64,000 bases of DNA from Rhizobium sp. Root1212 (lineage in GTDB: Bacteria; Pseudomonadota; Alphaproteobacteria; Rhizobiales; Rhizobiaceae), in NCBI RefSeq assembly GCF_001424985.1, contig NZ_LMDA01000012.1:186001-250000 (forward strand), read 5' to 3'. The notes under the pieces are model-generated. The model had not been told where the DNA came from and ran no database searches. It saw only the letters and a list, made by a program, of their open reading frames with translations. This document shows positions 26,014-33,560 of the stretch, one piece after another. Position 1 is the first letter of the stretch. Each line of letters begins with the position of its first letter. A program made the position numbers and the translations under genes.

Positions 26014-27123
26014 TCAAAGACCCATATGGGACCGGCCGCGCAGCAGAATCCACAGGAAGAAAGGGGCGCCGGCAAAGGCGGTGATAATGCCGATCGGCAA
26101 TTCCGCCGGGGGCACGATGGTCCGGGCGATCATGTCGGCAAAGATCAGCAGCGTGCCGCCGAGCAGGGCCGAGGCCGGCAGCAGGAAACGATGATCGGGG
26201 CCGATGACTAGCCGGATGACATGCGGCACGACGATACCGACGAAGCCGATGCCGCCGCTGACGGCGACGGATGCACCGGTTGCCGCGGCAACGCTGACAA
26301 TCGCGACATTCTTCAGCCGCTGCACGGGCACGCCCATGTGGAAGGCGGCGGCTTCGCCCAGCGTCAGCGCATTCAGCCCGCGCGCCAGAAAGGGCACGAC
26401 CAACAGCGAGAGGACGATGATCGGGGCGGCGGCGAGCACCTTCGTCCAGCTTGCGCCGGCCAGCGAGCCGAGGCCCCAGAAGGTCAGGTCGCGCAATTGC
26501 TGGTCGTCGGCGACGAAGATCAGGACGCCGGTGATTGCGCCCGCAAGCGCCGCAAGGGCGATACCGGCCAGCAGCATGGTCGCGACCGAGGTCTGGCCGC
26601 TACGCGTGGCGATGCGGTAGAGCAGCAGCGTCGTTCCAAGCCCGCCGAAGAAGGCGGCGATCGGCAGGGTATAGAAGCCGAACACGGCAAAGACCGGGCC
26701 GAAGAGATTGCTGCCGAGCACGATGATCAGCACCGCGCCAAGGCTTGCGCCGGAGGAAACGCCGACAAGGCCAGGGTCTGCCAGTGGATTGCGGAACAGC
26801 CCCTGCATGACGGCGCCAGAAACGGCAAGGGCCGCCCCCACCAGAAGCCCGAGCACGGCGCGCGGCAGGCGGATATCGAGGATGATGATCCGGTCGCGCA
26901 GGCTGAGCGCCTGTTCGGCGGTCTCGGTGCCGGTCAGCCAGCGTAAGAGATTGCCGAGCGAGGCATCGGCCGCGCCGGTCATGATCGAGGCAACGAAGGT
27001 GACGACGGCGAGGATGACGAGCAGGCCGATCAGCAGGCGCGCTGCCTGCGACCGGTCGCCGGCGCGCCAGCTTTCCTTCATGCGGATGCTGCGGGAGCGG
27101 CTGTCGCCGTTTCCCGCCGCCAT
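26014..27123 (-). CDS. hmuU: Hemin ABC transporter permease
   Basis: A 369-residue FecCD-type permease with about ten membrane helices. Conserved blocks are LPRAVLGLLVGAALAVSGAVMQGLFRNPLADPGLVGVSSGA and GGIGFVGIVVPHVIRLVIGPDHR. The frame reaches an ATG at 27153, which overlaps hmuT; the ATG at 27123, 1 nt after the hmuT stop (TGAAATG), gives tight translational coupling and the usual length. Forms the inner-membrane heme channel with HmuV. Confidence 0.92.
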   Translation of the reverse strand: MAAGNGDSRSRSIRMKESWRAGDRSQAARLLIGLLVILAVVTFVASIMTGAADASLGNLLRWLTGTETAEQALSLRDRIIILDIRLPRAVLGLLVGAALAVSGAVMQGLFRNPLADPGLVGVSSGASLGAVLIIVLGSNLFGPVFAVFGFYTLPIAAFFGGLGTTLLLYRIATRSGQTSVATMLLAGIALAALAGAITGVLIFVADDQQLRDLTFWGLGSLAGASWTKVLAAAPIIVLSLLVVPFLARGLNALTLGEAAAFHMGVPVQRLKNVAIVSVAAATGASVAVSGGIGFVGIVVPHVIRLVIGPDHRFLLPASALLGGTLLIFADMIARTIVPPAELPIGIITAFAGAPFFLWILLRGRSHMGL

Positions 27124-27124
27124 T

Positions 27125-28075
27125 TCACTCGGACGCATTCTTGTTTTTTCCATAGATCGCGGCGTTCAGTTCGCGCACCGCGCTTGCTGTGCGGGGGCCA
27201 AAGCCGAGAAGAACAAGGCCATCCATGCGGATGACCGCCTTGTCCTTCGCCGCCGGTGTGAGGCTGAGGGCAGGGTGCGCGAGCAGTTCCTCGTTGCTGA
27301 GGCCGTGGCCGCCGCCGCGTGTCATCATCAGGATGACATCGGGCTTGGCCTCGATGATCGCTTCGTCGGTCAGCGGCTTGTAGCCCTGATAGGTGCCGGC
27401 AGCATTGATGGCGCCGGAGAGCTTGATGATGCCGTCCGCGGCCGAGCCTGTGCCGGAGGCCATGATCTTGCCGCCCTGGGCGCTGAGAATAAAGAGGACG
27501 CGCTTGCGTCCCGCTTCCGGGCGCTTTTCGGCATCGGCAACGGCCGCATCGAGATCGGCCTTGACGGTCTCGCTAAGCTTCGCCGCCTTTTCGGGTACGC
27601 CGAGGAAATCGCCGACGGCCTTCATCTTCGCGAGAATGCCGGCCGCGTCATAGCTTTCCGGAATTTCGCGGAAGGCAATGTTCGACTGCTTGAGCACGGC
27701 AAGCGCCTCCGGTGGGCCACTGCCCTGGATGGAGACGATGGCGGTCGGGCTGGTGGCGATCACGCCTTCCGGCGAGAGCTGGCGCATATAGCCAACATCC
27801 GGCACCTTCAGCACCGCTTCCGGGTACATGCTGGTGGAATCGCGGCCGACGAGGCGGTTTTCCTCGCCGAGGGCATAGATGATCTCGGTGACGGCACCAC
27901 CGATCGAGACGAGCCGGGAGGTGTCAGTGGACTGCATCTCCTGCGCAACCGCTGATCGGACGAAGGCCGGGGCCTGTGGCGCAATGGCCGGCAACAGGAA
28001 CGGTCCGGCGACGGCCAGTGCGGCAAGCGCCATTTCCCAGGGGCGCAGGCGGCGCAGGTCGTGAAGCTTGCTCAT
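27125..28075 (-). CDS. hmuT: Periplasmic hemin-binding protein
   Basis: A 316-residue family-8 (TroA-like) binding protein that carries heme to HmuU. A long N-terminal export signal (about residues 1-45, with MALAALAVAGPFLLPAIAPQAP and AVAQEM near the cut) precedes the core (RLVSIGGAVTEIIYALGEENRLVGRDSTSMYP; GPPEALAVLKQ). The Tyr of SMYP is the heme ligand position in homologues. GAGGGGAAACACC lies before the ATG at 28075. The frame extends a further 108 codons into hmuS, with no likely meaning. Confidence 0.92.
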   Translation of the reverse strand: MSKLHDLRRLRPWEMALAALAVAGPFLLPAIAPQAPAFVRSAVAQEMQSTDTSRLVSIGGAVTEIIYALGEENRLVGRDSTSMYPEAVLKVPDVGYMRQLSPEGVIATSPTAIVSIQGSGPPEALAVLKQSNIAFREIPESYDAAGILAKMKAVGDFLGVPEKAAKLSETVKADLDAAVADAEKRPEAGRKRVLFILSAQGGKIMASGTGSAADGIIKLSGAINAAGTYQGYKPLTDEAIIEAKPDVILMMTRGGGHGLSNEELLAHPALSLTPAAKDKAVIRMDGLVLLGFGPRTASAVRELNAAIYGKNKNASE

Positions 28076-28086
28076 GGTGTTTCCCC

Positions 28087-29142
28087 TCAGGCCGCGGCCG
28101 TGGTGTCGAGCTTGTCGAGGCCTTCCATGATGGCGCGCCATTCCGCCCGCTCGGCAAAGCCTTCGAGGCGCTTGCCGAAGAACTGGATGATCATCTCGCC
28201 CCTGGCGTCGAGCGCTTCCAGCGAGGTGACGTGGCCGTCCGCGGTCGGCTTGCGCACGGCCCAGATTTCGGCGAGGTGGTCGCCGCGCAGGTGCAGGTGG
28301 AATGTGGGATCGAAGATGTTGAGCCACGGGCCCATCTGCTGGATGGTCGCGATCGGGCCGGAGTGGATCTGGATCATGCCGTGGTTGCCGACGAAGCACA
28401 TGATCGGCAGGCCGGCTTCGGCCGAAGCGCGCATCATCTGCTCGACGGCGGACGGGGAGAGCTGCCAGGCATAGTCCTCGCCGATCGAATGCAGCGCCTG
28501 CCGGCGGTTGACCTTGAGATTGCGCAAGAGGCCGTGGAACTGGTGCGTGTCGGTCATCTTGCTCCAGCGGTCACGAAGCTCGGTAACGTCGAGAGTGGCA
28601 TTGTCGGCCGGGCCGGCGGCGGCGGGAGCGTCCTCGACGAAGTCCTGCGACTGATCCTCGATGCGGAAATCGGCAACGATCGCATGGTAGGCGTCAAGGT
28701 TCGATTCCGGGCGCAGATGCACCTTGTGGATCGCCACACCCTGACGGTCGAAGAACTGCAGGCTATGGCGCAGGCTGTCGCCATCGGTCTTGGTCACGGC
28801 AAAACCATGGGCCCAGGCACGCGGGAAAACGCGCAGGTCGATCTCTTCGCCCAGCACGATCGAGGCCATCTCGCCGGTCGAGGCCTTGATGAAAGGGCCG
28901 ATCTTCTCATGCACAGCGCTTTCGTTGCGGGTGAGCGCCATGACCGTGCCGAGTTCGGGAGCGCGCTCCAGGAAGCGATTGGCGCTGCCATCGATGCGGA
29001 TCGCGGTGAGGCCGACTTCGGCGGCGACAAGGGCTGCTTCCGAAACGCCGAGCTGTGCGGCGATGTCGCGCTCGCGCATCTTCGGGTTCTGAGCGCGGTA
29101 GGCGCGGATTTCGGCGGGGGTTGGACGGGTCGTGCTGGTCAT
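28087..29142 (-). CDS. hmuS: Heme-degrading/heme-carrier protein HmuS
   Basis: A 351-residue HemS/ChuX-type protein with two repeats of the HemS fold. Each half has the family features: ALTRNESAVHEKIGPF and the second-half MCFVGNHGMIQIHSGP, which holds a likely heme-ligand histidine. Cytoplasmic heme handling and degradation after uptake is the known role. It follows hmuP by 6 bp and precedes hmuT by 11 bp, so the genes form one operon. Confidence 0.93.
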   Translation of the reverse strand: MTSTTRPTPAEIRAYRAQNPKMRERDIAAQLGVSEAALVAAEVGLTAIRIDGSANRFLERAPELGTVMALTRNESAVHEKIGPFIKASTGEMASIVLGEEIDLRVFPRAWAHGFAVTKTDGDSLRHSLQFFDRQGVAIHKVHLRPESNLDAYHAIVADFRIEDQSQDFVEDAPAAAGPADNATLDVTELRDRWSKMTDTHQFHGLLRNLKVNRRQALHSIGEDYAWQLSPSAVEQMMRASAEAGLPIMCFVGNHGMIQIHSGPIATIQQMGPWLNIFDPTFHLHLRGDHLAEIWAVRKPTADGHVTSLEALDARGEMIIQFFGKRLEGFAERAEWRAIMEGLDKLDTTAAA

Positions 29143-29148
29143 GATTGC

Positions 29149-29322
29149 CTACTTGTTCAATATAAGTTTGCCCTGACGGGTGATTTTCATGCGGTAGATC
29201 GCGCCGTCATGGACGATCTGAATTTCGGTCGCGCCGCGAAACAGATCGCGGCTGTCGATGGTGTGCGCTGTCGTGCCGGCCTCATGGGGCGCACTCGCGG
29301 CGTCTCGTTCGTTCGATGTCAA
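29149..29322 (-). CDS. hmuP: Hemin uptake protein HmuP (short, TTG start)
   Basis: A 57-residue ORF easily missed because it lacks an ATG. From TTG 29322 it reads [12 protein letters not shown]..., and its C-terminal part has the HmuP hallmark: [20 protein letters not shown], then [17 protein letters not shown] and a TAG stop at 29149-29151. AGGATGCAGGA precedes the TTG. HmuP is a small regulator needed for heme-receptor and hmu expression in rhizobia. It is the first gene of hmuPSTUV, 6 bp before hmuS, with a RirA-type site about 73 bp upstream of its start. Confidence 0.85.
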   Translation of the reverse strand: MTSNERDAASAPHEAGTTAHTIDSRDLFRGATEIQIVHDGAIYRMKITRQGKLILNK

Positions 29323-29394
29323 AGTCCTGCATCCTGACAGGGTGGCCGGCGACGGTTTTTGTCGGTTTTCCGAGCCTTCCTTGTGTTGGTATCT

Positions 29395-29409
29395 TGACTT
29401 CCATACTCA
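29395..29409. promoter_or_regulatory. RirA-type iron-responsive site upstream of hmuP
   Basis: TGA-CTTCCATAC-TCA fits the TGA-N9-TCA iron-responsive operator described for RirA in rhizobia. It lies between hmuP and the divergent plus-strand genes, just downstream of a minus-strand CATAAT box (29422-29417), where a repressor could block RNA polymerase. The 3+3 defined bases make chance matches possible. Confidence 0.55.
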
Positions 29410-29531
29410 CCTTTTATTATGGACGCAATACATGATTTTTTGAGTAAAGTTATTTCGGGACTCGTGAAAACGGCAGCTGCCGCGAAGGCCCCCCGCTCTC
29501 GAAAAATCGCTCATGAAAGCCGGCGTTTAGG

Positions 29532-29966
29532 ATGGGCAAAATGATCACGACGATGCGTGCACTCTCTGTTGTTATGATGGCTGCGGCCACGCTGCCGGGG
29601 CAGCTTCTGGCGCAGGAGGCCAGGCTTTCGGTGGAACTGAACGAGGTCGCCCCGTCCGAAAAGGGCTGCAAGCTCACCTTCGTCGCCACCAACGGCCTTG
29701 CCCGGTCGCTCGACAAGGCGTCGTTCGAATTCGTGCTGTTCGACGGGAAGGGGCTGGTGGAACGCATGGCCGTTCTCGATTTCCGCGATCTTCCGGCCGG
29801 CAAGATGAAGGTGCGCCAGTTCGATCTGGCGGGCACCAAATGCGATCAGGTGAAAAGCCTGCTGATCAACGATGCACCGGTCTGCACCGGCGAGGGCGTT
29901 GCCAAGGATGCCTGTATGAAGGCGCTTGCCACCGGATCGAAGCTGCCTGTGGAACTGAAGGGCTGA
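29532..29966 (+). CDS. Conserved secreted protein upstream of tonB
   Basis: A 144-residue protein of unknown function. An N-terminal signal peptide (ITTMRALSVVMMAAATLPGQLLAQ, cut before EARLS) indicates a periplasmic location. The mature part is a likely beta-sandwich with three cysteines (GCKLTF, TKCDQV, PVCTG) and a further DACMK. The ATG at 29541 is an alternative start. It lies 25 bp before tonB, is divergent from hmuP and downstream of the RirA-type site, so a part in heme/TonB-dependent uptake is inferred from position only. Confidence 0.75.
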   Translation: MGKMITTMRALSVVMMAAATLPGQLLAQEARLSVELNEVAPSEKGCKLTFVATNGLARSLDKASFEFVLFDGKGLVERMAVLDFRDLPAGKMKVRQFDLAGTKCDQVKSLLINDAPVCTGEGVAKDACMKALATGSKLPVELKG

Positions 29967-29991
29967 TGCGGTTCTCGCATCGGTATCTGTC

Positions 29992-30894
29992 ATGAAGACA
30001 TTTCTAAAATGGTCGGTCGCCATCGGATTTTCGCTGCTTGCGCATGCGGGTACTGCTGCCCTGTTCCAGCCGGAGCGGGAGGAGATCACGGAGCAGATTG
30101 CGGGCGGTGAAGCTATGGAAGTGACGTTGCTCGGCAACGCCTTCGAGGACGCCGTGCAGGCGGGCAATCCAGACGAGATCGTCGACCCCCTGGAAACGCC
30201 GCCAGAAGAAATGGAGCCCATCGAGGAGGTCGCGCCGGTCGAAGCGCCGGTGTCCACCGAGACGTCAACGGATGTTCAGCCGGTCGAGGCCGACGTGGTC
30301 CTGCCGGCCGAGGAGGTCACGCCCTATACGGTGGCAACGGCGGAAGTGACGGCAACCGTCAGCCCCGTCGAAATCGTGGTGCCCGAGGAAAAGCCGGAAA
30401 TCCGGCCGGAGCCGGAAAGGATCGAAAAGCCCAAGGAAAAGCCGCCTGCGGAGAAGAAGATCGAGCGCAAGAAGCCGGTGAAGAAGAAGGCCGGCGAGGA
30501 TGGCAATGCAGCGGCAAGCGCAAAGAAGGGGCAGGCTGATGGCGTCGCCGACGCTCAGGCCAGCACAGCAAGCGGCAAAAAGGGCAACACGAACCAGCAG
30601 GCCGGCAATGCCGCCGCCTCCAATTATGCCGGGAAAGTTCGCTCCAAGCTCAACCGTGCTTTCCGCTATCCGAGTTCGGCCAAGCGCGAAGGCCTGACCG
30701 GCACGGCCCAGGTTCGCTTTACGGTTTCGGCGAACGGATCGGTGTCGGGGGTCGGTATCGCCAGAAGCGCAGGCTTCCCGATTCTGGATCAGGCGGCACT
30801 CGCGGCAGTGCAGCGGGCTGCCCCTTTCCCGAAGATACCGGAAGGGGCAGGGCGCAGCAGCTGGGTGTTTACCATTCCCCTTGTTTTCGAGTGA
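29992..30894 (+). CDS. tonB: TonB energy-transduction protein
   Basis: A 300-residue TonB. An N-terminal membrane anchor (FLKWSVAIGFSLLAHAGTAALF, with the conserved Ser and His of the ExbB/ExbD-contact helix) is followed by a long acidic/Pro region, then a Lys-rich stretch (ERIEKPKEKPPAEKKIERKK), and the C-terminal TonB box-binding domain from about residue 210 (YAGKVRSKLNRAFRYPSSAKREGLTGTAQVRFTVSANGSV). It spans the periplasm to energise outer-membrane heme/siderophore receptors. Its place opposite hmuPSTUV ties it to heme uptake; no exbBD or receptor is in the window. Confidence 0.93.
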   Translation: MKTFLKWSVAIGFSLLAHAGTAALFQPEREEITEQIAGGEAMEVTLLGNAFEDAVQAGNPDEIVDPLETPPEEMEPIEEVAPVEAPVSTETSTDVQPVEADVVLPAEEVTPYTVATAEVTATVSPVEIVVPEEKPEIRPEPERIEKPKEKPPAEKKIERKKPVKKKAGEDGNAAASAKKGQADGVADAQASTASGKKGNTNQQAGNAAASNYAGKVRSKLNRAFRYPSSAKREGLTGTAQVRFTVSANGSVSGVGIARSAGFPILDQAALAAVQRAAPFPKIPEGAGRSSWVFTIPLVFE

Positions 30895-30972
30895 TAGTCT
30901 CCTAACAGACTGTATTGATATAGTTTTCTCGACGCTCTCCCTCGGGAAGGCGGCGTTCTGCGTCGGGGAAAA

Positions 30973-30987
30973 ATTTTCTCAGAAAAT
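30973..30987. promoter_or_regulatory. 15-bp perfect palindrome upstream of the DUF2325 gene
   Basis: ATTTTCT-C-AGAAAAT is a perfect 7-1-7 palindrome in the tonB-DUF2325 gap, 2 bp before a RirA-type site. It is a candidate operator for an unidentified regulator. Confidence 0.4.
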
Positions 30988-30988
30988 A

Positions 30989-31003
30989 TGATAAAAGAAG
31001 TCA
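30989..31003. promoter_or_regulatory. RirA-type site upstream of the DUF2325 gene
   Basis: TGA-TAAAAGAAG-TCA fits TGA-N9-TCA, the second such site in this iron/heme region. It lies 91 bp before the start of the DUF2325 gene, among AT-rich promoter-like sequence. Confidence 0.5.
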
Positions 31004-31094
31004 TGTTTATACTTTACTCTTTTTATCAAGTTTACTAGGGTCGCGCTCATCGAAACGCGCGGTGCAAGCCGCAACGACACATCGGGAGTTGCAG

Positions 31095-31511
31095 ATGGGT
31101 GACAAGCGTCGACAGCAGCGCGGCAAGGGCAAGCAGCAGGAGATGGCTTCGCAGGCGGTTTCCGCCGCAGACGACGACGCCTCCAAGCCGGGCCTCGAAG
31201 GCCGCAGCTTTCTCTATGTCGGCGGCCGCGATTGCCAGGTCGCGCATCTGCGTCAGATCGTCAGCAACTTCGGCGCCGAACTGATTCATCACGACGGCGG
31301 CCTGCGCGAGGCCGTCTCGCGCATCGATAATGTGCTGCCGTCCGTCGATTGCGTCTTCTGCCCGATCGACTGCATCAGCCATGATGCGTGTCTTCGCGTG
31401 AAGACCGGCTGCAAGAAGTGGGGCAAGGCCTTCGTGCCCCTGCGCAATGGCAGCAAGTCGAGCTTCGAGCGCGCGCTCCAGGAAATGAGCGAGAACCGCC
31501 GCGCCAACTGA
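31095..31511 (+). CDS. DUF2325-domain protein
   Basis: A 138-residue protein. A basic, Gln-rich N-terminus (MGDKRRQQRGKGKQQEM) precedes a DUF2325 core (RSFLYVGGRDCQVAHLRQIVSNFGAELIHHDGGLRE) and several cysteines (DCVFCPIDCISHDACLRVKTGCKKW), which could bind metal or heme. GGGAG precedes the ATG at 31095. It follows tonB with its own RirA-type site, and the next genes include a heme monooxygenase, so a role in iron or heme balance is likely but unproven. Confidence 0.78.
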   Translation: MGDKRRQQRGKGKQQEMASQAVSAADDDASKPGLEGRSFLYVGGRDCQVAHLRQIVSNFGAELIHHDGGLREAVSRIDNVLPSVDCVFCPIDCISHDACLRVKTGCKKWGKAFVPLRNGSKSSFERALQEMSENRRAN

Positions 31512-31536
31512 GCGTGCGTTCCCAGGGAGATTTTTG

Positions 31537-31875
31537 ATGTATGAAAAGCGTCCCGATCAGGCGACCATGATCGGCCTGCATAAACTTGCCGGTGAAGTAG
31601 GGGATGGCCTGGTGCCGGAGCTCTATGCCTTCCTTGCCGACCGGCCGGAACCGTTTGGCGCTTTGGAAAACGTCATGCCTTTTCCTATCGGGCGGGCGCG
31701 CTTGCCGCGTCGCTCGCCCCACGCGATCCCGACGATTGCCCGCGCCGCGGACGACGATAATATCCTAACCTTTCCGCAGCCGGCTTTGCCAATCGACGGG
31801 ATATCAACACCAGGGCCTCAGCGCTGCGGCGCACGGGAACGGATAAACGAGGAGACGACATGTTTTATGCGATGA
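31537..31875 (+). CDS. Hypothetical protein between DUF2325 and heme monooxygenase genes
   Basis: A 112-residue protein (MYEKRPDQATMIGLHKLAGEVG...) of unknown function and no recognised domain. The second half is Pro/Arg-rich (FPIGRARLPRRSPHAIPTIARAADDDN) and probably disordered. GGGAG lies before the ATG, supporting translation. It starts 25 bp after the DUF2325 gene and overlaps the monooxygenase gene by 16 bp, so it is in the same transcription unit. The shared operon suggests an iron/heme link and nothing more. Confidence 0.55.
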   Translation: MYEKRPDQATMIGLHKLAGEVGDGLVPELYAFLADRPEPFGALENVMPFPIGRARLPRRSPHAIPTIARAADDDNILTFPQPALPIDGISTPGPQRCGARERINEETTCFMR

Positions 31876-32174
31876 ACCGCTTCAGGATCGCTATCGGCCA
31901 TGAGGAGGCTTTCGAAGCGGTGTGGAAAAACCGGGATTCCAGCCTCTCGGAGGTGCAGGGTTTCATCGAGTTCCGTCTGCTGCGCGGCGACAGCGTTCCG
32001 GAGGAGGGCTATACGCTTTTCGTCTCGAACTCGACCTGGAAAGATCGCGATGCTTTCATCGGCTGGACCAAGTCGGAAAATTTCCGCGCCGCCCACAAGA
32101 GCGCCGGTGACAACCGCGCGATGTATCTCGGCCCGCCAAAATTCGAAGGCTTTTCGGTCGTCGAAGGGGCGTGA
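31860..32174 (+). CDS. hmuQ: IsdG/HmuQ-type heme-degrading monooxygenase
   Basis: A 104-residue antibiotic-biosynthesis-monooxygenase (ABM) fold protein. The IsdG catalytic triad is present with correct spacing: Asn6 (YAMNRF), Trp69 (FIGWTKSE) and His79 (FRAAHKS), ten residues apart as in IsdG Trp/His. Such enzymes open heme and release iron; HmuQ and HmuD do this in Bradyrhizobium. GAGGAG precedes the ATG. It is in the unit with DUF2325, near hmuPSTUV, so it could process imported heme. The symbol is by similarity. Confidence 0.8.
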   Translation: MFYAMNRFRIAIGHEEAFEAVWKNRDSSLSEVQGFIEFRLLRGDSVPEEGYTLFVSNSTWKDRDAFIGWTKSENFRAAHKSAGDNRAMYLGPPKFEGFSVVEGA

Positions 32175-32249
32175 TTGCGAGCGTCGTTGCGGAAATCGAT
32201 GTGACGCATTAGCTTTTCGCAGACAGTGGATTGCGCGGGAGAGACTGGC

Positions 32250-32621
32250 ATGCGCCTCAATCAGGTGACCGTCACGATGGAGGATCTGGATGCCGGCTGG
32301 CGCTTCTACAGTGCGCTTGGCCTCTCACCGATTGTCGATGCGCGTCCGCGTTATGCCCGCTTCCTCTGCCCCGATGGGGATAGCACCTTCTCGCTGCATC
32401 AGGGCCAAAGTGCGTCCGGCGGCGTGACCGTCTATTTCGAATGTGACGATCTGGACGAGACCGTTCTCCGTCTCAAACAGGCCGGTCTCGATTTCACTGG
32501 CGATCCCGAGGACAAAAACTGGCTGTGGCGCGAGGCGGAACTCTTCGATCCTGGCGGCAATCGCATCATTCTCTATTTTGCCGGCGCCAACCGCATCGAT
32601 CCGCCGTGGCGGGTGCGGTGA
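32250..32621 (+). CDS. VOC/glyoxalase-fold protein
   Basis: A 123-residue vicinal-oxygen-chelate protein: MRLNQVTVTMEDLDAGWRFYSALGL opens the first beta-alpha-beta motif, and ELFDPGGNRIILYFAG closes the second. The paired VOC halves and a Glu/His metal site are likely, but the reaction is unknown. GGGAGAG precedes the ATG at 32250. It is convergent with the DUF423 gene, and the two stop codons are back to back. Confidence 0.75.
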   Translation: MRLNQVTVTMEDLDAGWRFYSALGLSPIVDARPRYARFLCPDGDSTFSLHQGQSASGGVTVYFECDDLDETVLRLKQAGLDFTGDPEDKNWLWREAELFDPGGNRIILYFAGANRIDPPWRVR

Positions 32622-32996
32622 TCAGGTGCGGGTGGCCTTGCGCGGCAGCATCGCGCCGGTGGCAAGCACCAGCCAGCCGAGCATCATCAGCGTGCCGCCG
32701 GTCGGGGCCGACATCGGGAACAGCCCGTGGCCCGCGAAATGGCGCAATACCAGATCGCCGGCAAAAAGCGCGGTGCCGATTGCAAGCAGCAGCGCGCTTG
32801 CGGCGGCAAGCCGGATGTGATCCCATGCAGCCGAGAGCGCGATGAGGGCAGGGGCGTGGGCCATGCACATGGCCGAGGCGCCACCGAGCAGGCGCGGATC
32901 GGCGCCATGGGCGGCGGCCGCGGCACTTGCGACACCGGCGACCCCCATCAGTCCGGCGATGAAGGGCAGTGTGCTGCGAAGGTCGATCCCGGCCAT
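32622..32996 (-). CDS. DUF423 membrane protein
   Basis: A 124-residue protein with four predicted membrane helices (LPFIAGLMGVAGVASAAAAAHG, ..., GGTLMMLGWLVLATGAMLP) and the DUF423 order of AAAHG, SAMCMAHAPAL and HFAGHGLFPMSAPTGG. The function is unknown in any organism I can name. It directly follows the truncated-hemoglobin gene: the TAG stop of that gene abuts its ATG. Confidence 0.8.
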   Translation of the reverse strand: MAGIDLRSTLPFIAGLMGVAGVASAAAAAHGADPRLLGGASAMCMAHAPALIALSAAWDHIRLAAASALLLAIGTALFAGDLVLRHFAGHGLFPMSAPTGGTLMMLGWLVLATGAMLPRKATRT

Positions 32997-33395
32997 CTAT
33001 TCCTCTTCCTTGTTCTGCATGTGGTGGGCAAGCCGTGTCACCGGCTCCAGAATGATTGCGCGCAATTGCGGATGCTTGACGGTTTCCTCGAGCGCGCGGG
33101 TGAAGCAGAGTAGCCATTCGTCACGCGCCTGCGGCCCGATCTCCGCCACGAAATGGCGCTGTCGCAGCCGGGGATGCCCGCGTTTTTCCGTATAGAGCGG
33201 CGGGCCGCCGAGCCAGCCGCTCAGGTATTCGTAGAATTTTTCCGCACTGCCGCCGAGATCGGCCGGGTGTAGCGAGCGGCAAAGGGCCGCCTCGGGCAAG
33301 GTATCCATCAGTTCGTAGAAACGACGGACCAGCGCGCGCACCGCACCGTCGCCGCCGATGGCGTTGTAGAGGGTTTCTGTCTGGGGCTCTGTCAT
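32997..33395 (-). CDS. glbO: Group II truncated hemoglobin
   Basis: A 132-residue 2-on-2 hemoglobin. Key landmarks are YNAIGGDGAVRALVRRFYELMD, FYEYLSGWLGGPPLY with the family Tyr/Trp residues, the proximal-His region RGHPRLRQRHF, and WLLCFTRALEE (Trp G8 of group II). The protein binds O2 or NO in the cytosol and is linked to stress protection in other bacteria. It is cotranscribed with the DUF423 gene. The symbol follows trHbO usage. Confidence 0.87.
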   Translation of the reverse strand: MTEPQTETLYNAIGGDGAVRALVRRFYELMDTLPEAALCRSLHPADLGGSAEKFYEYLSGWLGGPPLYTEKRGHPRLRQRHFVAEIGPQARDEWLLCFTRALEETVKHPQLRAIILEPVTRLAHHMQNKEEE

Positions 33396-33524
33396 GATGC
33401 CTGATCCATATGCCGGCGAAGGCCGGTATCTGCCCGTCTTCTAGCGTGAAGCTGCCCGGCTACCAATCCATTTGCACAAAATCGTCCTGATTGCAGCAAT
33501 TGACCGCGTTCGAAACGAGGCGTC

Positions 33525-33554
33525 TTGACAAACCGTCCAGACGGTATCTTTATA
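33525..33554 (+). promoter_or_regulatory. Promoter and palindromic operator of the tetR-SMR unit
   Basis: TTGACA (33525-33530) and TTTATA (33549-33554, 18-bp spacer) form a promoter whose start would fall at or next to the ATG at 33561. Between the boxes ACCGTC-CA-GACGGT (33532-33545) is a palindrome with 6-bp arms, typical of TetR operators, so the regulator probably represses itself. Confidence 0.6.
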
Positions 33555-33560
33555 TCCCGC

